Shown one piece after another: positions 33,546 to 41,768 of a DNA stretch of 64,000 nt (position 1 is its first letter; each line of letters starts with the position of its first letter). Position numbers and translations under genes: made by a program. Location of the stretch: assembly GCF_030700245.1 (NCBI RefSeq), contig NZ_JAUYZI010000002.1:1-64000 (forward strand), in the 5' to 3' direction. The notes under the pieces were generated by a model. It worked only from the letters and a program-made list of their open reading frames with translations. It ran no database searches and was not told where the DNA came from. The stretch comes from Methylobacterium amylolyticum (lineage in GTDB: Bacteria; Pseudomonadota; Alphaproteobacteria; Rhizobiales; Beijerinckiaceae).

Positions 33546-34670
33546 GTGGCCGCGATCACCGCGGCCATCGCCTGCGTCGCGGTGGTGGGGATCGGGCTGA
33601 GCCTGTCGATCCCGCTGCTCTCGATCGAGATGGAGCGGCGCGGGGCGTCGAGCACCCTGATCGGCCTCAACACCGCGGTGGCCGGCCTCGCGAGCATCGT
33701 CGCGGTGCCGTACGTGCCGCGGCTCGCCGCCCGGCTCGGGGTGGTGCCGCTGCTCTGCCTGTCCCTGGCGGTGGCGGCTTGCGGCCTCGTCGCCTTCCCG
33801 CTCCTGCCGGGGATCGCGCCGTGGTTCCCCCTGCGCTTCGTGTTCTCGGCCGCGCTCGGCGCGCTGTTCGTCCTGTCGGAATACTGGATCAGCGCCGCCG
33901 CGCCCCCCGAGCGCCGCGGCCTCGTGATGGGGATCTACGCCACCGTGCTGGCCGCCGGCTTCGCGGTGGGGCCGGCGCTGCTGGCGGTCGTCGGGACGGA
34001 GGGGCTGCTGCCCTACGCCGCGGGGGCGGGGCTGGTGCTCCTGGGCGCCCTGCCGGTGCTGCTCGCCCGCGGGCTCTCGCCGCGCGTGGAGCACGGCGCC
34101 GGACGGCGGCTCACCGGATACCTGCGGCTCGCCCCCGTCGCGCTCGGGGCTGCGCTCACCTACGGTGCCGTCGAGACCGGGATCTTCGCGATCCTGCCGC
34201 TCTACGGCCTGCGGCTCGGCTACGAGGCGCAGGGGGCGGCGGGCCTCGTCAGCCTCGTGGCGCTCGGCAACATCCTGTTCCAGATCCCGTTCGGCTGGCT
34301 CGCCGACCGGTTCGACCGGAACCGGGTGCTGCTGGTCGCCAGCCTCGGCGGCGCGCTCGGCTCGGGCCTGATCCCGCTCGTCGCGGGATCGGGGGCGGGG
34401 CTCGCCGCGGTGCTGGTCCTGTGGGGCGGCCTCGCGGGGACGCTCTACACCGTCGGCCTCGCGGCCTTGGGCGCGCGCGTCCCCGCGGCGGATCTGGCGG
34501 GCGCCAACGCCGCCTTCGTCGTGCTCTACAATGTCGGCCTGATGCTGGGCCCGCCGCTGATCGGCGGCGGCCTCGACCTCCTGCCCCCGGACGGCTTCGC
34601 CCTGAGCCTCCTCGGCCTGTTCCTGGCCTACGCCGCCCTGCTGGCCGCCGCCGGGCGGTCGCGGCCTTGA
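33546..34670 (+). CDS. MFS transporter
   Basis: 374 residues from GTG 33546; the frame stays open upstream through the palindromic element, and GTG 33495 inside its right end is another option. About twelve hydrophobic segments; the loop RLAARLGVVPLL is the usual cytoplasmic position between helices 2 and 3, and GWLADRFDRNRVLLVASLGG matches the second-half motif. It resembles small sugar/drug-type major facilitators of alphaproteobacteria. Substrate unknown. No regulator adjacent. Confidence 0.82.
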   Translation: MAAITAAIACVAVVGIGLSLSIPLLSIEMERRGASSTLIGLNTAVAGLASIVAVPYVPRLAARLGVVPLLCLSLAVAACGLVAFPLLPGIAPWFPLRFVFSAALGALFVLSEYWISAAAPPERRGLVMGIYATVLAAGFAVGPALLAVVGTEGLLPYAAGAGLVLLGALPVLLARGLSPRVEHGAGRRLTGYLRLAPVALGAALTYGAVETGIFAILPLYGLRLGYEAQGAAGLVSLVALGNILFQIPFGWLADRFDRNRVLLVASLGGALGSGLIPLVAGSGAGLAAVLVLWGGLAGTLYTVGLAALGARVPAADLAGANAAFVVLYNVGLMLGPPLIGGGLDLLPPDGFALSLLGLFLAYAALLAAAGRSRP

Positions 34671-34778
34671 CCTCCCCGACCCGATCGGGCATGGACCCGC
34701 CCGAGTTTCGGCCGGGCGTGCCCGGCCTTTTGCGTTTCGCGCCCGCGGAATGCCGACCCCCACGAGGAGCACCGCGCC

Positions 34779-34946
34779 ATGGCCAAGGCCGTCACCGTCA
34801 AGATCAAGCTCGTCTCGACTGCCGACACCGGCTACTTCTACGTCACCAAGAAGAACTCCCGGACGCAGACCGAGAAGCTGACGATGCGCAAGTACGACCC
34901 GGTCGCGCGCAAGCACGTCGACTTCAAGGAAGCCAAGATCAAGTAA
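34779..34946 (+). CDS. rpmG: 50S ribosomal protein L33
   Basis: 55 residues: [28 protein letters not shown], then [23 protein letters not shown], the complete bL33 sequence of the Cys-less type. GAGGAG at 34764-34769 supports the start. It stands alone, with a terminator 37 bp after the stop. The absence of the zinc-binding cysteines means it does not need zinc. Confidence 0.97.
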   Translation: MAKAVTVKIKLVSTADTGYFYVTKKNSRTQTEKLTMRKYDPVARKHVDFKEAKIK

Positions 34947-34982
34947 GCGACCGCGCTTCACGCCATCGCCGGGATCCTGAGA

Positions 34983-35010
34983 GCCGCTCCAGCGATGGGG
35001 CGGCTTTCTT
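34983..35010 (+). terminator. Terminator of rpmG
   Basis: GCCGCTCC and GGGGCGGC form a stem with one G-T pair around AGCGAT (34983-35004), followed by TTTCTT. Confidence 0.8.
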
Positions 35011-35044
35011 CGTATGTCCGGGATCGCGGAGCGCGCCGGCAGGA

Positions 35045-35551
35045 TCAGCCGGACGGTCCGGCCGGCGGCGCGGCGGCCAGGGCCTCGCCGAACCGTTCCA
35101 GCAGCGCGGCTGCGAAGGCGCGCATGTTCGCGGCGCGATCCGCGGCCCCGGTCTCCAGCGTGACCACCCGCTCGACCGGGCCGCTCACCGCGAGGCACGC
35201 GTGCCCGGCGGCATCGCCGTAGCGGTTGCCGCTCGGGCCGGCCGCGCCGGTCTCGGCGAGCCCCCAGGTCGCGCCGTGGCGTTCGCGGACCGTGCGGGCG
35301 AGGAGCAGGGCGTAGGGTTCCGAGGCGGAGCGCAGGCCCGCCATCTCCGCCGCGCCGAGGCCCAGGAGCGCCGCCCGGGCGGAGGCCGTGTAGACCACCG
35401 CGCCGCCGAGATAGTACGCGCTCGCGCCCGGCACCGCGAGCAGTGCGGCGGAGACGAGGCCGCCCGAGGCGGATTCGGCCACGGCGACGGTCTCGCCCCG
35501 GGCGCTCAGCAGCGCCGCGAGATCCGCGGCCCGCGACAGCAGGGCTTGCAT
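35045..35551 (-). CDS. CinA C-terminal-type nicotinamide-nucleotide amidohydrolase
   Basis: 168 residues. TVAVAESASGGLVSAALLAVPGASAYYLGGAVVYT, then GLAETGAAGPSGNRYGDAAGHACLAV are the PncC/CinA-C signatures (AESxxGG and GxTGxxGP). The family deamidates NMN to NaMN in NAD recycling. It lacks the N-terminal CinA domain. A small 55-residue gene directly upstream (6 bp gap) belongs to the same transcript. Confidence 0.9.
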   Translation of the reverse strand: MQALLSRAADLAALLSARGETVAVAESASGGLVSAALLAVPGASAYYLGGAVVYTASARAALLGLGAAEMAGLRSASEPYALLLARTVRERHGATWGLAETGAAGPSGNRYGDAAGHACLAVSGPVERVVTLETGAADRAANMRAFAAALLERFGEALAAAPPAGPSG

Positions 35552-35557
35552 GCGCCC

Positions 35558-35725
35558 TCAGCTCCGCTGCCGTTCCGCGTCGAGGGCGCCCGGCACCTCC
35601 TCGACGGGCGCCGGTGGCCCGGACCGCCCGTCCTTCGGTGGCGGCTCGATCTCGTCGAGGCGATCCTCGTCCTCGATCAGCGCACCCGGGTCCTCGCCGG
35701 GCATCGGCGTGTCGGCGCAGGTCAT
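35558..35725 (-). CDS. 55-residue acidic hypothetical protein
   Basis: ATG 35725 follows GAGGAGAG on the minus strand. The peptide is rich in Asp, Glu and Pro (ALIEDEDRLDEIEPPPKDG) and ends DAERQRS. No motif recognised. It ends 6 bp before the CinA-like gene, so it is probably co-transcribed. The good ribosome site makes it likely real. Confidence 0.6.
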   Translation of the reverse strand: MTCADTPMPGEDPGALIEDEDRLDEIEPPPKDGRSGPPAPVEEVPGALDAERQRS

Positions 35726-35968
35726 GACTGCTCTCCTCGCTCTCGCGCAGGGCCAAATCCGGTCGGGCGCCCGTGTTCCCGCGCTTGGATCCGGCGCACC
35801 GGCCGGGCCGGGCGCGGAGCGGCCCGGCGGCCATGGGCGGTCGCTAACCGCGATGACAGATTCTCCGGGGATGAAGCCCGTCGCGCCCGCGTGCAGTACC
35901 GTCCGTGAGGATCGCTCCCCTAGCATGGCGCTGCCGCCGGTCCTGGCGGCGCAGCAATGGGGACGGTC

Positions 35969-36187
35969 ATGAAATTCCTGGCAGCGGGTGCCCTCGGCGC
36001 CATCGTCTTCGTCGCGACCCTGACGTCGGTCTCGACACCGGCCTCCGCGCTGGGCGGTTGCGGCCGGAACGGTCACCGCAACGCGTATGGCGTCTGCGTC
36101 TTCGGCGGCCAGAACGAGTCGTGGTGTCTCCGGAACCGCGGGCGTCGCGCCGTCCGGATGCCGAACGGGACCATGCGCTGCTTCTGA
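35969..36187 (+). CDS. Small secreted GCG/CRPN-type Cys-rich protein
   Basis: 72 residues from ATG 35969 (ATG 35957 in frame adds four). The signal peptide ends about residue 27 (TPASA). The mature part LGGCGRNGHRNAYGVCVFGGQNESWC...TMRCF contains GCGxxxHRNxxGxC, a pattern frequent in short exported proteins of rhizobia and methylobacteria whose function is unknown. Four cysteines, probably two disulfides. Divergent from the acidic 55-residue gene. Confidence 0.75.
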   Translation: MKFLAAGALGAIVFVATLTSVSTPASALGGCGRNGHRNAYGVCVFGGQNESWCLRNRGRRAVRMPNGTMRCF

Positions 36188-36320
36188 ACCGGCGCGGACG
36201 GCCGGCGCTCGACCCGGCGCGTCGAACGGACAACCGATCGCGGGGGACGGCCGGATCGGCCGATGCCCCGCGCTCCGGCCGCGCGCCTCCCGCCGGAGGC
36301 GCAGGCATCACCGGCGCGCG

Positions 36321-36605
36321 TCACTCGCCCGCATCCGCCCCGCGCGGCTTTCCGCGCCGAACCGCCCTGGCTTCGGCGGCCGCCCGCGCCCGGCGCACCG
36401 CGCGGTGGCGCTCGATCTCGGCCACGCCGATCGGCTGCGGCGCCTGCTCCCCGGTGTAGGGCATCCGCGAGCGCACGTAGCCGTAATAGTCCGAGCCGCC
36501 CATGCCGAACGAGCCGCCGGTCACCGGCCCGTCCAGGCGCGTTTCCGCGCCGCGGGCGGCGGCGAGGGTGGCGAGCCCGAGGGCGGCGGCGAGGACGAGG
36601 CGCAT
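36321..36605 (-). CDS. Small secreted hypothetical protein
   Basis: 94 residues from ATG 36605. Signal peptide MRLVLAAALGLATLAAARGA. The mature N-terminus is Gly/Tyr-rich (GPVTGGSFGMGGSDYYGYVRSRMPYTG) and the C-terminus a very basic helix (ERHRAVRRARAAAEARAVRRGKPRG). No cysteines. No family recognised. Confidence 0.68.
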   Translation of the reverse strand: MRLVLAAALGLATLAAARGAETRLDGPVTGGSFGMGGSDYYGYVRSRMPYTGEQAPQPIGVAEIERHRAVRRARAAAEARAVRRGKPRGADAGE

Positions 36606-36689
36606 CCCCCCACAGGGCCCGACGATACGGGCGGCGGCGTGACGGCGGCGATCACCGCGTCGTGATGAGATCTCTCCCGCCACGGACGG

Positions 36690-37757
36690 TCACAGGACCC
36701 GCGCCTCGGGGCCGAACCCGAGGCTGTCCGCGAACCGGTTCCAGGTCTCGACCCGGACCTGCCCGCCGGTCGCGCGGCGGTGGCCCTGCGCGAACTGGTC
36801 GTCCGGCCCGAGCGGCGGGGCGCGCTCTTCCAGGAAGGTGATCAGGTCGGGCACCCCGGCGCTGCGCGCGGCGAAATGGACGTAGCCCGCGCGGAAGCCG
36901 GCATTGGCGGCGATCACCACCTGCCGGCGCAGGCGGTGCGTCCAGGATTGCGCGACGAGCGGGTGGATCTGGCACGGCGAGTCGCAGCGCAGCAGCGCCA
37001 CGGGCCCGGCGAACAGCGGCGGCACCGCGCGGGCCGCGTCGAGGGCGCTCCTCACCTCGGCGCGGCCCGCGCGCAGGGCCTCCGCGTCCGGGTCGGTGCC
37101 GGCGACGATGTCCGCCGGGCCGCCCGCGCGCAGCAGCAGGCGCAGGGCCGGGCCGGCATCGCCGGAGGCCGAGCGGCGGGGCGCGTTGACGAGGCTCACG
37201 GCCTCGCGCAGCGCCTTGGCGGTGTAGGCCTTGCGCAGCGGCGCCATGAATTCGGGGAAGTCGGCCCCCGCGCCGCGCTCGCCGAGATCGCCGACGAGGC
37301 CGATGCCCGCGAGCCACGCGAGGTCGTCTGCCTCGCCCAGCGCCGCGGCGCAGGCGTGGGCGAGCAGGCTGGAGGTGGGGATCGGCGCATCCGCGTGGCC
37401 GCTGATGACGACGGCCTCGGACGCGTCCGGCCCGGACCGCGGCACGTGGTGGTCGACGAGGATCGTCGGCACGCCGGGCAGCACGGCGCCGGCCTGCACG
37501 CCGAGATCGGTCACCACGATCCCGCCGGGCGCCAGCGCCGCCAGTTCCGTCCGCACGGCCGGCGACCACGCGGACTCGCCGCGGCCGATCACCCGGACGT
37601 GGGCGGGGCCGCGCCCGGCGCGCGCGAAGGCGCGGGCGAAGAGCGCGCCGGCCGACAGGCCGTCGGCGTCGTCGTGGCACAGCACCGCCGGAGGGCTCCG
37701 GCCGAACCGGGCTACGGAAGCGGCGAAGGCGGCCCCGTGCGCGGCGAGGTCGGTCAT
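36690..37757 (-). CDS. DHH superfamily phosphoesterase
   Basis: 355 residues from ATG 37757. VLCHDDADGLSAGALFARAF gives the first metal motif (xxDDADG), IVVTDLG the second and ILVDHHVP the DHH motif that names the family. The remaining ~200 residues match a DHHA1-like C-terminal region less clearly. Relatives include RecJ nucleases, NrnA oligoribonucleases and cyclic-dinucleotide phosphodiesterases; with only cytoplasmic domains and no sensor, an archaeal-RecJ-like or NrnA-like nuclease is plausible. Isolated gene. Confidence 0.85.
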   Translation of the reverse strand: MTDLAAHGAAFAASVARFGRSPPAVLCHDDADGLSAGALFARAFARAGRGPAHVRVIGRGESAWSPAVRTELAALAPGGIVVTDLGVQAGAVLPGVPTILVDHHVPRSGPDASEAVVISGHADAPIPTSSLLAHACAAALGEADDLAWLAGIGLVGDLGERGAGADFPEFMAPLRKAYTAKALREAVSLVNAPRRSASGDAGPALRLLLRAGGPADIVAGTDPDAEALRAGRAEVRSALDAARAVPPLFAGPVALLRCDSPCQIHPLVAQSWTHRLRRQVVIAANAGFRAGYVHFAARSAGVPDLITFLEERAPPLGPDDQFAQGHRRATGGQVRVETWNRFADSLGFGPEARVL

Positions 37758-37948
37758 CGCCGCTCTCCGGTCGTCGGGCTGCACGCGGTCTCGGGCATGG
37801 ACGCTGCTCCAGATGGCGCCGGGCAACGACCGTTCGCGCGGGCGGGTTGCCGTGCCCCGGTCCTGACGGCGCTCCGGGATGTCGCACGGCGGCGCTCTCG
37901 GCCGCGCAGGGTCGGCGGTCAGCCCCGCAGCGCGTGCCGGACACCGTG

Positions 37949-38383
37949 TCACGTTCCGGCCGGCTCGCGCCCGCGCGCCTCGGCCCACGCGCGATCCTTC
38001 CGGGCCTGCTCCGCGCGCAGCGCGGCGCTCACCGCCTCCTGCTGCGCGTAGGCCGCCCGCAGGCGCCGCGCCTCACGCGCGGCCTTGCGCTTCAGCCAGT
38101 CCTGCTGCCGGGCCTTCTCGGCGATCAGTTCCTCGACGGTGACCGGTCCGGCCCGCATCGGCGGCGGTGCGTGCGGCGCCGGCCGCCGCGGTGAGGGCCG
38201 GGATGCCGCCCGCGGGGGCGCGCCGTCGCCGAGCCCCAGCGCTTCCCCCAGGGTCAGGCCGGCCGCCGCGGCCATGCGCCGCGCCGCGGCCTCGCCGGCC
38301 GCGCGCTCGCCCGCCGTCGCCCCGCCGCGCATCAGCGCCGCGCACTTCCTGAACCGGTCGAGATCGAGGGATCGCGCGCTCAT
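37949..38383 (-). CDS. DUF2786-like hypothetical protein
   Basis: 144 residues. The N-terminus SARSLDLDRFRKCAALMRGGATAGERAAGEAAARRMAAAAGLTLGEALGL reads like the DUF2786 helix pair (KIxxLxxLA...A...AA..ka..LL.k.gl). A Pro/Arg linker follows, and then a long basic helix (EELIAEKARQQDWLKRKAAREARRLRAAYAQQEAV). Function unknown; similar domains occur in phage and chromosomal genes. No phage genes are nearby. Confidence 0.68.
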   Translation of the reverse strand: MSARSLDLDRFRKCAALMRGGATAGERAAGEAAARRMAAAAGLTLGEALGLGDGAPPRAASRPSPRRPAPHAPPPMRAGPVTVEELIAEKARQQDWLKRKAAREARRLRAAYAQQEAVSAALRAEQARKDRAWAEARGREPAGT

Positions 38384-38527
38384 CCTACCGGGTCCGGCTC
38401 GGACCGCCCGATGCCTCCGGGGAAGGGCGGAGCGGCGCCGGTCTCTTACCCCGCGCGCCGCCCGTTCGGGCGGCCGCGGACCCGAACTGCGGCCGGGAGG
38501 GACGCGGCCGAGAGCCGCAGGCGCAGG

Positions 38528-39400
38528 TCAGGGCGTCCGGCCGGCAGGCGCGCCGCCGGCGGGCACCTCCCGGAGCAGCGCCGCACGGAGATCGCCCTCG
38601 ATGAGCAGCGCCGAGCCGTGGTGGAACTCGGCGTCGTAGGCGTTCTTGGCGTTCATCACCGACGAGGCGCTCTGCATCGCGATGAGCCGCCCGGCCTCGT
38701 CGAACAGGCCCGAGCCGGATCCGCCGTAGCCGTCGTTGCAATCGTGGCGCGCCCGGCGGATGCCGCCCTCGCTCGGCGGGTCGATCCGGCGGATCGTGCA
38801 GGATTCGAGGCTGCTGGGCCCGCGATAGTTCTCGTGGCCGGCGGGCGAGACCATGGTGACGGGCAGCGCCACGTCGCCCGTCGGCAGGGCGGAGGCATCG
38901 TAGAGCGGCTGCGGGGCGGCGTCGGCGGGCTGCGCGAGCCGCAGGATCGCCCAGTCGTCGGTGATGTGCAGGTTCTGCGCGCCGGACGCGACGCCGAGAC
39001 GGAGGCTGTCGGGCGCGAAATCGTAGTTGCGCCCGCCGATCTGGAAGTAGCAGTCCGCGACCGACCGCGTGACCTCCAGCCGGCGGTCCCGGAAGTTGTG
39101 GGCGTTCAGGACCACCGTCGAGGGATCCGCCACGAGCCACGCCGCGGCCGCCTTCTGCGGCACGCCGTCCGTCCGCCGGCACCAGAGCACGCCCGCGCCC
39201 TTGTACCGGTCGAGATCCGGCCCCGTCAGGTCGCGCCGTCCGTCGCGCGGGTAGAGGGCCGCGAGCCGGCCTGGCTCGGCCGCGGCGATGGACCCCGGGG
39301 CGATGGACCCCGGGGCGATGGCGGCCAGCAGGGCGAGCAGGGCCGCGGCCCGGCCCGGAGAGGTCCGTCGTCCCGGCCGCCACGCCCCCCCGCATCCCAT
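38528..39400 (-). CDS. Secreted trypsin-like serine protease
   Basis: 290 residues from ATG 39400. After a signal-type hydrophobic segment the protein has the S1 catalytic layout: His in VVLNAHNF, Asp in DDWAILRL and Ser in GYGGSGSGLFDE. Cysteines flank these sites. The segment after the signal peptide holds a perfect 15-bp tandem DNA duplication (39288-39317) encoding IAPGSIAPGSIA. It probably acts in the periplasm or outside the cell. It is divergent from mxaF, with 342 bp between starts. Confidence 0.85.
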   Translation of the reverse strand: MGCGGAWRPGRRTSPGRAAALLALLAAIAPGSIAPGSIAAAEPGRLAALYPRDGRRDLTGPDLDRYKGAGVLWCRRTDGVPQKAAAAWLVADPSTVVLNAHNFRDRRLEVTRSVADCYFQIGGRNYDFAPDSLRLGVASGAQNLHITDDWAILRLAQPADAAPQPLYDASALPTGDVALPVTMVSPAGHENYRGPSSLESCTIRRIDPPSEGGIRRARHDCNDGYGGSGSGLFDEAGRLIAMQSASSVMNAKNAYDAEFHHGSALLIEGDLRAALLREVPAGGAPAGRTP

Positions 39401-39550
39401 CGCGTGCCCCGGAGTGATCCGGTGTTCCGAGCACCGGTTGCACCCCATTCCTGCGCGCCGGGTCACCGCCGGTCAAGCAACGGGGCGGCGCTTCCATCCC
39501 CGCCATCACAACTTGCCGAATCATCCCGTCAACAAATGTCCGCTATCCTA

Positions 39551-39580
39551 GAGACATTCCGATGGACACGCCGGTACAAC
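39551..39580 (+). promoter_or_regulatory. Candidate mxaF promoter
   Basis: GAGACA (39551-39556), 18-bp spacer, TACAAC (39575-39580). The mxaF promoter of M. extorquens, as I recall it, has AAGACA-18-TAGAAA and a long leader of about 160 nt; here a start near 39587 would give about 155 nt, which agrees. The rest of the 342-bp region 39401-39742 is lower in GC than its surroundings, with A/T-rich stretches near 39600-39700, consistent with regulatory DNA. No ORF was seen in it. Confidence 0.5.
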
Positions 39581-39742
39581 TGACAAGCGTGAACGGTCGT
39601 AATAAGTCTTTTATAAGGGAATCGCACTGCGATGTTCTTTGCAAAGGATGATCGACCGGCGAGTTAGACTGACGATTATCTCGCACCGCAAAAACACAAT
39701 TGCCGCGAGGCCGGAAGGCGGGGCGGCCCGGCGAGGAGATGC

Positions 39743-41635
39743 ATGATGAGGACGAGAAGGCTCACGCGTTCGGTCTCGACCCTGGCGATCCTGGCGATGG
39801 CGCCGGTCGGACTGGCGAGCATGGCGTCCGCCAACGACAAGCTCGACCAGATGTCGAAGAGCGACGAAAACTGGATTATGCCAGGGAAGAACTACGACTC
39901 GAACAATTACAGCGAGCTGACCCAGGTCAACAAGAGCAACGTCAAGCAGCTCAAGCCGGCCTGGACGTTCTCGACCGGCCTCCTGAACGGCCACGAGGGC
40001 GCGCCGCTGGTGGTGGACAACAAGATGTACGTCCACACCTCGTTCCCGAACTACACCTTCGCCCTCGATCTCGACGATCCGGGCAAGATCCTGTGGCAGG
40101 ACAAGCCCAAGCAGAACCCGGCCGCGCGCTCGGTCGCCTGCTGCGATCTCGTCAACCGCGGCCTCGCCTACTGGCCCGGGGACGGCAAGACCCCGCCGCT
40201 GATCCTGAAGACCCTGCTCGACGGCAACGTCGCCGCGCTCAACGCCAACACCGGCGAGACGGTGTGGAAGGTCGAGAACTCAGACATCAAGGTCGGCTCG
40301 ACGCTGACCATCGCCCCCTACGTCGTCAAGGACAAGGTGATCATCGGCTCGTCCGGCGCCGAGCTCGGCGTGCGCGGCTACCTCACCGCCTACGACGTGA
40401 AGACCGGCGCCCAGGTGTGGCGCGCCTACGCGACCGGGCCCGACAAGGACCTGCTGCTCGCCGACGACTTCAACATCAAGAACGCCCATTACGGCCAGAA
40501 GGGCCTCGGCACGGCGACCTGGGAGGGCGATGCCTGGAAGATCGGCGGCGGCACCAACTGGGGCTGGTACGCCTACGACCCCGGCACGAACATGATCTAC
40601 TTCGGCACCGGCAACCCGGCGCCGTGGAACGAGACCATGCGTCCGGGCGACAACAAGTGGACGATGACGATCTTCGGCCGCGACGCCGATACCGGCGCGG
40701 CCCATTTCGGCTACCAGAAGACCCCGCACGACGAGTGGGACTACGCCGGCGTCAACGTGATGATGCTGTCCGAGCAGAAGGACAAGGACGGGAAGATGAG
40801 GAAGCTCCTCACCCACCCCGACCGCAACGGCATCGTCTACACGCTCGACCGGACCGACGGCTCGCTGATCACGGCCAACAAGATCGACGACACGGTCAAC
40901 GTGTTCAAGTCGGTGGATCTCAAGACCGGCACGCCGGTGCGCGATCCCGAGTACGGCACTCGCATGGATCACCTCGCCAAGGACATCTGTCCCTCGGCGA
41001 TGGGCTACCACAACCAGGGCCACGATTCTTACGACCCGAAGCGTGAAGCCTTCTTCATGGGCATCAACCACATCTGCATGGATTGGGAGCCCTTCATGCT
41101 GCCCTACCGGGCGGGTCAGTTCTTCGTCGGCGCGACGCTGAACATGTATCCGGGCCCGAAGGGTGACCGGCAGAACTACGAGGGCCTCGGCCAGATCAAG
41201 AGCTACAACGCCATCACCGGCAAGTTCAACTGGGAGAAGATGGAGCGCTTCGCGGTCTGGGGCGGCACGACGGCCACAGCCGGCAACATCGTGCTCTACG
41301 GAACGCTGGACGGCTTCATCAAGGCCCGCGACTCCGACAACGGCGACCTGCTCTGGAAGTTCAAGCTGCCGTCCGGGGCGATCGGCTACCCGATCACCTA
41401 CACCCACAAGGGCACGCAGTACGTCGCCATCAACTACGGCGTCGGCGGCTGGCCGGGCGTGGGCCTCGTGTTCGACCTGCAGGACCCGACCGCCGGCCTC
41501 GGCGCGGTGGGCGCCTTCAAGAAGCTCGCCAACTACACCCAGATGGGCGGCGGCGTGATCGTGTTCTCGCTGGACGGCAAGGGTCCCTACGACGACCCGA
41601 ACGTCGGCGAGTACGAGCAGCAGGCCAAGAAGTAG
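39743..41635 (+). CDS. mxaF: Methanol dehydrogenase large subunit (calcium type)
   Basis: 630 residues with a 30-residue signal peptide; mature start NDKLD. PQQ beta-propeller enzyme oxidising methanol to formaldehyde in the periplasm. Numbered on the mature protein, Cys103-Cys104 (VACCDL) form the vicinal disulfide; Glu177 (SSGAE), Asn261 (GTGN) and Asp303 (DEWD) match the calcium ligands and catalytic base. Ala305 (WDYAG) replaces the extra Asp that XoxF uses for lanthanides, so this is MxaF. First gene of the mxa operon; a strong hairpin after the stop may set its higher expression. ATG 39746 is an equally good start (GAGGAG at 39733). Confidence 0.97.
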   Translation: MMRTRRLTRSVSTLAILAMAPVGLASMASANDKLDQMSKSDENWIMPGKNYDSNNYSELTQVNKSNVKQLKPAWTFSTGLLNGHEGAPLVVDNKMYVHTSFPNYTFALDLDDPGKILWQDKPKQNPAARSVACCDLVNRGLAYWPGDGKTPPLILKTLLDGNVAALNANTGETVWKVENSDIKVGSTLTIAPYVVKDKVIIGSSGAELGVRGYLTAYDVKTGAQVWRAYATGPDKDLLLADDFNIKNAHYGQKGLGTATWEGDAWKIGGGTNWGWYAYDPGTNMIYFGTGNPAPWNETMRPGDNKWTMTIFGRDADTGAAHFGYQKTPHDEWDYAGVNVMMLSEQKDKDGKMRKLLTHPDRNGIVYTLDRTDGSLITANKIDDTVNVFKSVDLKTGTPVRDPEYGTRMDHLAKDICPSAMGYHNQGHDSYDPKREAFFMGINHICMDWEPFMLPYRAGQFFVGATLNMYPGPKGDRQNYEGLGQIKSYNAITGKFNWEKMERFAVWGGTTATAGNIVLYGTLDGFIKARDSDNGDLLWKFKLPSGAIGYPITYTHKGTQYVAINYGVGGWPGVGLVFDLQDPTAGLGAVGAFKKLANYTQMGGGVIVFSLDGKGPYDDPNVGEYEQQAKK

Positions 41636-41653
41636 GCGTGGCCTAACCCCGCG

Positions 41654-41680
41654 ATCCCGCCGGCGCCGAGCCGGCGGGAT
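41654..41680 (+). promoter_or_regulatory. Intercistronic hairpin between mxaF and mxaJ
   Basis: Perfect 11-bp stem ATCCCGCCGGC / GCCGGCGGGAT (41654-41664, 41670-41680) with loop GCCGA. No T-run follows, so it probably protects the mxaF mRNA 3' end or attenuates without complete termination. Confidence 0.75.
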
Positions 41681-41768
41681 TATCGGACCGACGCGTCCGG
41701 GTCGCCGCGCCGGGCGCGACCGCCCGGACCCACGGGCAAGATCAGAAAAGCATCAGGGATCGAAACGC

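Noticed and set aside
33495..33546. MFS start at GTG 33495 inside the mobile element end
   Set aside because: Membrane homology begins after 33546 and the extra residues are encoded by the element, though use of this start cannot be excluded.
37758..37948. tRNA-like folding between the DHH gene and the DUF2786-like gene
   Set aside because: No T-loop consensus, no 3' acceptor pairing and no anticodon arm could be placed. No tRNA was found anywhere in the window by eye.
39743..41635. Reading the methanol dehydrogenase as lanthanide-dependent XoxF
   Set aside because: Ala at mature position 305, a mxaI gene and the mxa operon order all indicate MxaF.
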